From Synergistaceae bacterium (GTDB lineage Bacteria; Synergistota; Synergistia; Synergistales; Synergistaceae), in contig JAISQP010000149.1 of the NCBI GenBank assembly GCA_031274115.1, forward strand, positions 1 through 27,782: 27,782 bases of DNA, in the 5' to 3' direction. The notes beneath the pieces are model-generated. The model worked only from the letters and a program-made list of their open reading frames with translations, searched no databases and had not been told where the DNA came from. Of the stretch, positions 23,758 through 27,782 are shown in pieces; the stretch's first letter is position 1; the number at the start of each line of letters is the position of its first letter. Made by a program: the position numbers and the translations under genes.

Positions 23758-24753
23758 GTGAAAAAACCTGTTCTTGAATTGCGGGATCTGAAAGTCATCT
23801 ATAAGACGGATATGGACACTGTACACGCAGTGAACAGCGTAAACCTGTGTTTGGGGGCCGGGAGCACTCTTGGGGTTGTAGGAGAAACGGGGGCAGGCAA
23901 GACGACAGTCGCCTTGTCCATCATGCGTCTGTTGCCGGAGCGTACCGGGAAAATCGTTGGCGGCGAAATATCGTTTTTCGGGCAGGATTTAATCAAGTTC
24001 TCAGATGCAGACATGCGATTGATTCGCGGGGAAAGAATAGCTATGATTTTCCAAGATCCCATGACCAGCCTAAATCCAGTTTTTACCGTAGGAGAACAGA
24101 TCGCAGAGGCAATCAGGCTTCACAATGCTTCAAAAAGGACGGAAAGCGAGATAGAGAATCGTGTTGATGAAGTCCTGTCTTTAGTTGGAATATCAAGCAA
24201 TCGCAAAACAGAATACCCTCACCAGTTTTCAGGTGGCATGAGACAGCGTGTAGTGATCGCCATCGCGCTTGCCTGTGAACCGGATCTTTTAATAGCGGAC
24301 GAACCGACGACGGCCCTGGACGTGACCATACAAGCTCAGGTGCTCATGATGATTCGCGAACTCCGTGATCGCTTAAACATGTCCATGATGCTCATCACGC
24401 ACGACCTCGGGATCGTTGCTCAGACTTGCGATAATGTGGCCGTTATGTACGCCGGCGAGATGGTCGAAGTTGGGACGGCTGTCGATATATTCAAAGGGAA
24501 TACCCATCACCCTTATATCATAGGTCTCTTCGGCTCCATACCGAGTTTTCACAATAGGTCCAAGCGACTGACGCCAATACCGGGGCTGATGCCTGATCTA
24601 GTGGATCTGCCATCTGGGTGTTGTTTTGCGCCCAGATGCCCAAATCGCATGTCTCAGTGCGATGCCGTTCATCCTAATATCTATGTCTGTGGAACTCAAA
24701 AGATCTCTTGTCATCTGTTTGCCGATAAAAAAGAATGGGCGAAAGAGGAATAG
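23758..24753 (+). CDS. dppD: peptide ABC transporter ATP-binding protein, DppD type
   Basis: A 331-residue ABC ATPase of the DppD/OppD type. Walker A is GETGAGKTT (about residues 42-50), the signature is FSGGMRQR, Walker B is LLIADEPTT, and the switch histidine follows in LITHDLG. The C-terminal oligopeptide-transporter extension with spaced cysteines (CCFAPRCPN and QCDAVHP) is present. It energises transport together with the DppF-type partner. GTG at 23758 starts it, with only a weak Shine-Dalgarno sequence, suggesting coupling to dppC. Confidence 0.93.
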   Translation: MKKPVLELRDLKVIYKTDMDTVHAVNSVNLCLGAGSTLGVVGETGAGKTTVALSIMRLLPERTGKIVGGEISFFGQDLIKFSDADMRLIRGERIAMIFQDPMTSLNPVFTVGEQIAEAIRLHNASKRTESEIENRVDEVLSLVGISSNRKTEYPHQFSGGMRQRVVIAIALACEPDLLIADEPTTALDVTIQAQVLMMIRELRDRLNMSMMLITHDLGIVAQTCDNVAVMYAGEMVEVGTAVDIFKGNTHHPYIIGLFGSIPSFHNRSKRLTPIPGLMPDLVDLPSGCCFAPRCPNRMSQCDAVHPNIYVCGTQKISCHLFADKKEWAKEE

Positions 24754-24756
24754 CAA

Positions 24757-25719
24757 ATGTCGCAAACTGCACGCGCCGTGCCATTGATTGAGACAGTTGG
24801 GCTGAAGAAGTACTTCGATGTTAAAACAGGGCAGTTACACGCGGTTGACGACGTTAACCTGAGTATAGATCGCGGGAAAACTTTGGGAGTGGTCGGAGAG
24901 TCGGGATGCGGCAAAAGCACCCTTGGCCGGAGCATACTGCGTTTATTGGAACCGACAGCAGGGAAAGTCAAGTATGATGGGGACGATATCCTTGTTTATG
25001 ATAGACACGCAATGAGAAAAATGCGCCAGAAAATGCAGATTATATTTCAAGACCCGTACTCCAGCATCAATCCTCGAATGTCAGTTGCTGAAATCATTGC
25101 TGAATTCATGATAGTCAATCGAACTTTCCACTCAAATGCCGAGGCGTTCAATCAGGCCGCAAAACTGATGGATGTAGTCGGTCTTGCGAGGAGGTACGCA
25201 AATTCATACCCACACGAACTTGACGGAGGGCGCAGACAGAGAATCGGAATCGCCAGAGCACTGTCGCTGAATCCTCAGTTTATAGTTTGCGATGAGCCGG
25301 TGTCCGCCTTGGATGTATCCATACAAGCGCAAATTTTAAATTTGCTGATGGATATACAAGAAGATAAAGGACTCACCTATATGTTCATAACTCATGATCT
25401 CTCCGTGGTGAAGCACATCTCTGACGAGATCGCAGTAATGTATCTTGGGCAATGTATCGAGAGGGCGCCAACTGACGAATTGTTCAACAATCCTATTCAT
25501 CCTTACACTAAAGCCCTATTTGCAGCGATACCCGAACCAGATTTAAAAATGCGAAATAAACGGATACAACTAATTCGAGGAGAAGTGACCTCTCCGATAA
25601 ACCCGCATCCCGGGTGCCGCTTTGCTCCACGCTGCGATTATAGAATGGATTGCTGTATGCAAAAAGATCCTGAATTGGCTGATTGGAACAATGTTCATTC
25701 CGTTGCATGTTATTTGTGA
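24757..25719 (+). CDS. dppF: peptide ABC transporter ATP-binding protein, DppF type
   Basis: A 320-residue ABC ATPase, partner of DppD. Walker A is GESGCGKST (about residues 46-54), Walker B is FIVCDEPVS, and the switch histidine is in FITHDLS. The signature reads LDGGRRQR rather than the common LSGGQRQR, a Ser-to-Asp change in the loop that contacts ATP of the partner subunit. I have the impression that this variant recurs in DppF-type proteins of anaerobes, but cannot verify it. A C-terminal CRFAPRCDYR extension is present. ATG at 24757 follows the dppD stop after 3 bases. No clear terminator follows. Confidence 0.93.
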   Translation: MSQTARAVPLIETVGLKKYFDVKTGQLHAVDDVNLSIDRGKTLGVVGESGCGKSTLGRSILRLLEPTAGKVKYDGDDILVYDRHAMRKMRQKMQIIFQDPYSSINPRMSVAEIIAEFMIVNRTFHSNAEAFNQAAKLMDVVGLARRYANSYPHELDGGRRQRIGIARALSLNPQFIVCDEPVSALDVSIQAQILNLLMDIQEDKGLTYMFITHDLSVVKHISDEIAVMYLGQCIERAPTDELFNNPIHPYTKALFAAIPEPDLKMRNKRIQLIRGEVTSPINPHPGCRFAPRCDYRMDCCMQKDPELADWNNVHSVACYL

Positions 25720-25849
25720 TGGGATAATATGACTACCGAGTTTCCTCAGCGAGTTTTCCCACGATGAGATGCAAGTAAGTTATGGTCGCAGTTGAAGCAC
25801 ATGTGTTCAGGAGTCTGTTGAAAATCCGAGAGTGACGTGACTCGCGGCG

Positions 25850-25878
25850 TTGACTTTTTCAAATACAAGCTTTAATCT
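25850..25878 (+). promoter_or_regulatory. probable promoter of the aminotransferase gene
   Basis: TTGACT (25850-25855) is 17 bases from TAATCT (25873-25878), giving a leader of about 90 bases. The -35 fits sigma-70 consensus well (5 of 6), the -10 less well. The rest of the 25720-25849 gap shows no gene or clear terminator. Confidence 0.5.
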
Positions 25879-25906
25879 CTGCAATGTCGGCTCAGTATGT
25901 TCAGTC

Positions 25907-25925
25907 TCGCGCCGCCGCGGCGCGA
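25907..25925 (+). repeat. GC-rich inverted repeat in the aminotransferase leader
   Basis: TCGCGCCG (25907-25914) and CGGCGCGA (25918-25925) form a perfect 8-bp inverted repeat with a three-base CCG centre, about 30 bases after the predicted -10 and 50 before the start codon. It may be an operator or a leader hairpin. Only ATTTGT follows, so it is not a normal terminator. Confidence 0.55.
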
Positions 25926-25975
25926 ATTTGTCGTTGATAAGCCGTGATTCGATCTATCGACCGGAGGTTGCGGAA

Positions 25976-27157
25976 ATGGATTACAGGATGCCAAAGAGGA
26001 ACATGAGGGACATAGCTTACGGAGGAGGAATCCGTGAGATACTGGCCCGCGCTGACGAGTTGCAGCGTTCGGGGCGCGACATCCTCCACATGGAGATAGG
26101 CCGCCCCGACTTCGATTCGCCGGAGCGTGCGAAGCAGGCCGCTATTCGCGCGATCGAAGCCGGAAAAGTTCACTATACAGACATGACCGGAACCCCGGAG
26201 CTGCGCGGTGAAATATCCGCCAAGTACAAGCGCGACGCGGGTATAGACGTCGATCCCGACACGGAGGTAGTGGTGACGGCCGGGGCGATCGAGGCTCTCA
26301 TGACGGCGCTCTTCGCCATTCTGGACGACGGCGACGAGGTCATAGTGCCGTCCCCGTATTTCCCGGTGTACGACGATCAGGTCAAAATGGCCGGCGGCGT
26401 CGTCAGGCGCGTCCAGAGCAGGATAGAAATGGGCTTCAGACCTCAGCCGGACGACATCGCAAGAGCAGTCAGCCCGAAGACTAAACTGATAATGATCAAC
26501 TCTCCCAACAACCCGACCGGAGCCGCGTCCACCAGAAGCGAACTGGAGGGAATAGCGGAGATCGCGAAAAAATACGACCTGCTGGTGCTCTCGGACGAAT
26601 GCTACGAGAAATTCACTTACGATTTGAACGAGCCGCACGTCAGCATCGCTTCGCTGCCCGGCATGAGGGAGCGCACTTTCACGATATCGGCGGCTTCGAA
26701 GACTTTCTCCATGACGGGCTGGAGGGTTGGCTGGCTGATACACCCCCCGGAGACGAGGACATACGTCATGAAGTGTCATCAGAGTTTCGCCACGTGCGCG
26801 AACTCGTTCGCCCAGGCCGGCGTCGCGGAGGCTCTGCAGAGCTGCGGACCGGACGTCGAGCGTATGATAGCCGAGTACAAAAGACGCCGCGATCTGATGG
26901 TCGGCATGCTGTCGAAAATAGACGGCTTCGACGTTCCGGCGCCGAACGGGGCGTTTTACGTGTTCCCCAGCATCAAGGCTCTCGGCGTCCCTTCGTTCGA
27001 ATTCTGCACTCGCTTGCTGGAGGAATCCGGCGTCTCCACCGTCCCCGGACAACCGTTCGGCGTCGAGGACGGATATATGCGCATCACTTACTGCAGGCCC
27101 GAAAACGAAATCAAGGAGGCCATGACCCGCATAGCGGATTTTGTCTCGCGGCTGTAA
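25976..27157 (+). CDS. class I/II pyridoxal-phosphate aminotransferase
   Basis: A 393-residue fold-type I aminotransferase of the aspartate aminotransferase superfamily. Visible are IGRPDFDSP (N-terminal substrate region), the PLP-binding NSPNNPTG motif, SDECYEKF with the PLP-ring Asp and Tyr, the Schiff-base lysine K242 in SAASKTFSMTGWRVGW, and the C-terminal YMRITYC with the carboxylate-binding Arg. The amino donor cannot be told. It probably feeds amino-acid catabolism, fitting the peptide module upstream, but it has its own promoter and returns to the higher GC of the C1 genes. ATG at 25976 has CGGAGG 8 bases upstream; the open frame upstream to 25850 lies in the promoter and is not likely translated. 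Confidence 0.92.
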   Translation: MDYRMPKRNMRDIAYGGGIREILARADELQRSGRDILHMEIGRPDFDSPERAKQAAIRAIEAGKVHYTDMTGTPELRGEISAKYKRDAGIDVDPDTEVVVTAGAIEALMTALFAILDDGDEVIVPSPYFPVYDDQVKMAGGVVRRVQSRIEMGFRPQPDDIARAVSPKTKLIMINSPNNPTGAASTRSELEGIAEIAKKYDLLVLSDECYEKFTYDLNEPHVSIASLPGMRERTFTISAASKTFSMTGWRVGWLIHPPETRTYVMKCHQSFATCANSFAQAGVAEALQSCGPDVERMIAEYKRRRDLMVGMLSKIDGFDVPAPNGAFYVFPSIKALGVPSFEFCTRLLEESGVSTVPGQPFGVEDGYMRITYCRPENEIKEAMTRIADFVSRL

Positions 27158-27188
27158 AAAAAGCGGCGGGCCGTCTGCCGTGGTTTTT
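27158..27188 (+). terminator. weak intrinsic terminator after the aminotransferase gene
   Basis: An A run next to the stop codon, a short CGGC/GCCG stem (27165-27168, 27177-27180) and a TTTTT run (27184-27188) make a terminator-like, roughly symmetrical element. The stem is only 4-5 bp, so efficiency is doubtful. Confidence 0.4.
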
Positions 27189-27243
27189 GCCTTTCCCTTC
27201 GTCTCGGCGAGTGTATATACTTGTCGAAACGGAGGGATTTTTC

Positions 27244-27782
27244 ATGATTGTCAGAGGAGCTGAAGTTTTCGGAGAGCTTGGTTTCGAGGAGAGGGATATA
27301 TTTATCGACGGAGAATTTATCTCCGATTCGGGAAAAGGAGCGGTCTTGAACGCGGACGGTTGTTTCGCGATACCGGGGCTTATAGACGTTCATATTCACG
27401 GCTGTGTAAGGGGCGAGTTCACGTCGGCGGACCGCGGCGCCATTGGCGGCATGGCGGGATACGAAGCGTCGCGCGGAATAACCGCTATCTGCCCGACCAC
27501 TCTGACCCTCTCGGAGGAGCGTCTCGCTGAAGCGTGCGGGGAAATATCGCGCTGCGAAACCCCGGATGGGGCGGCGATCGTCGGAGTTTACCTGGAGGGC
27601 CCGTTTGTATCCCCAAAAAAACTCGGCGCGCAGAACCCAAAATACGTCCGGTCCCCCGACACGGCGCTTTTCAGGCGACTTCAGGAAGCCTCCGGAGGCA
27701 CTGTAAAATTTCTCGCTATCGCGCCTGAACTCGAGGGCGCCCTAGATGTAATAGCGGAACTGAGAGAAGAGACAGTCTGCTC
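27244..27782 (+). CDS. nagA: N-acetylglucosamine-6-phosphate deacetylase, 5' part only
   Basis: The first 179 codons of NagA, cut by the right edge of the window. NagA removes acetate from GlcNAc-6-phosphate during amino-sugar or cell-wall recycling. The amidohydrolase domain starts with PGLIDVHIHG (metal-site H50-x-H52), followed by GITAICPTTLT and the YLEGPF motif with metal ligand E118. No stop is seen up to the window end. ATG at 27244 has GGAGGG 7 bases upstream. A TATACT-like -10 lies just upstream in the 86-base gap. The gene is not functionally linked to its neighbours as far as can be seen. Confidence 0.9.
   Translation, partial: MIVRGAEVFGELGFEERDIFIDGEFISDSGKGAVLNADGCFAIPGLIDVHIHGCVRGEFTSADRGAIGGMAGYEASRGITAICPTTLTLSEERLAEACGEISRCETPDGAAIVGVYLEGPFVSPKKLGAQNPKYVRSPDTALFRRLQEASGGTVKFLAIAPELEGALDVIAELREETVC

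Noticed and set aside
25813..25863. Insertion-sequence remnant: TCTGTTGAAAA and a facing TTTTTCAA
   Set aside because: The 7-bp inverted TTGAAAA/TTTTCAA resembles some IS ends, but there is no transposase fragment or target duplication, and the second arm overlaps the predicted promoter.
1..27782. tRNA, rRNA, CRISPR arrays, phage or transposon genes
   Set aside because: I looked through the gaps between genes and saw no cloverleaf, repeat-spacer pattern or transposase; the gaps are short and promoter-like.

Overview
The window looks like a chromosome segment from an anaerobic, fermentative bacterium of moderately high GC. Shine-Dalgarno sites of the GGAGG type, frequent TTG and GTG starts, a bacterial peptide ABC transporter and nagA argue against an archaeon, even though many of the C1 genes resemble those of methanogens. 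The phylum cannot be fixed from the sequence. A peptide-using anaerobe, perhaps Synergistota-like, is only a guess.

Region 1 (1-15465, all minus strand) is a tightly packed run of 16 genes, read from right to left. It encodes the tetrahydromethanopterin/methanofuran (H4MPT/MFR) C1 pathway between CO2 and methylene-H4MPT: formylmethanofuran dehydrogenase subunits A, B, C and D, formyltransferase, methenyl-H4MPT cyclohydrolase and MtdB-type methylene-H4MPT dehydrogenase. Pterin-making genes are interleaved: mptA, mptG, a DHPS-like protein, a DmrB-like flavoprotein, DUF447, two ATP-grasp ligases and a CitG-like protein. A DUF2193 protein, a family I associate with methanogens, heads the run. FmdB keeps the iron-sulfur and Mo/W active-site residues and a separate FmdD is present. 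This looks like a real redox formylmethanofuran dehydrogenase rather than the hydrolytic Fhc of aerobic methylotrophs. No fae or mer is visible.

Region 2 (15466-18297) starts with an AT-rich divergent promoter region. It is followed on the plus strand by an aldehyde:ferredoxin oxidoreductase (AOR) in frame with a C-terminal MobA domain. The reading frame is broken by a single TGA, exactly where AOR proteins normally have Gly in a K-G-x-E motif. A hairpin follows directly. This is the most striking locus: a candidate recoded (possibly selenocysteine) AOR-MobA fusion, a split gene, or a very young pseudogene.

Region 3 (18298-25719, plus strand) is a visibly more AT-rich peptide-use module: an M81 (MlrC-like) metallopeptidase with repeated CAGACG motifs in its promoter region, then a complete dipeptide/oligopeptide ABC transporter (binding protein, two permeases, two ATPases).

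Region 4 (25720-27782) holds a class I/II aminotransferase with its own promoter, a weak terminator, and the 5' part of nagA running off the window. A plausible economy is peptide uptake and amino-acid fermentation giving aldehydes and reduced ferredoxin (AOR), coupled to C1 oxidation or CO2 reduction on H4MPT. That coupling is inference.
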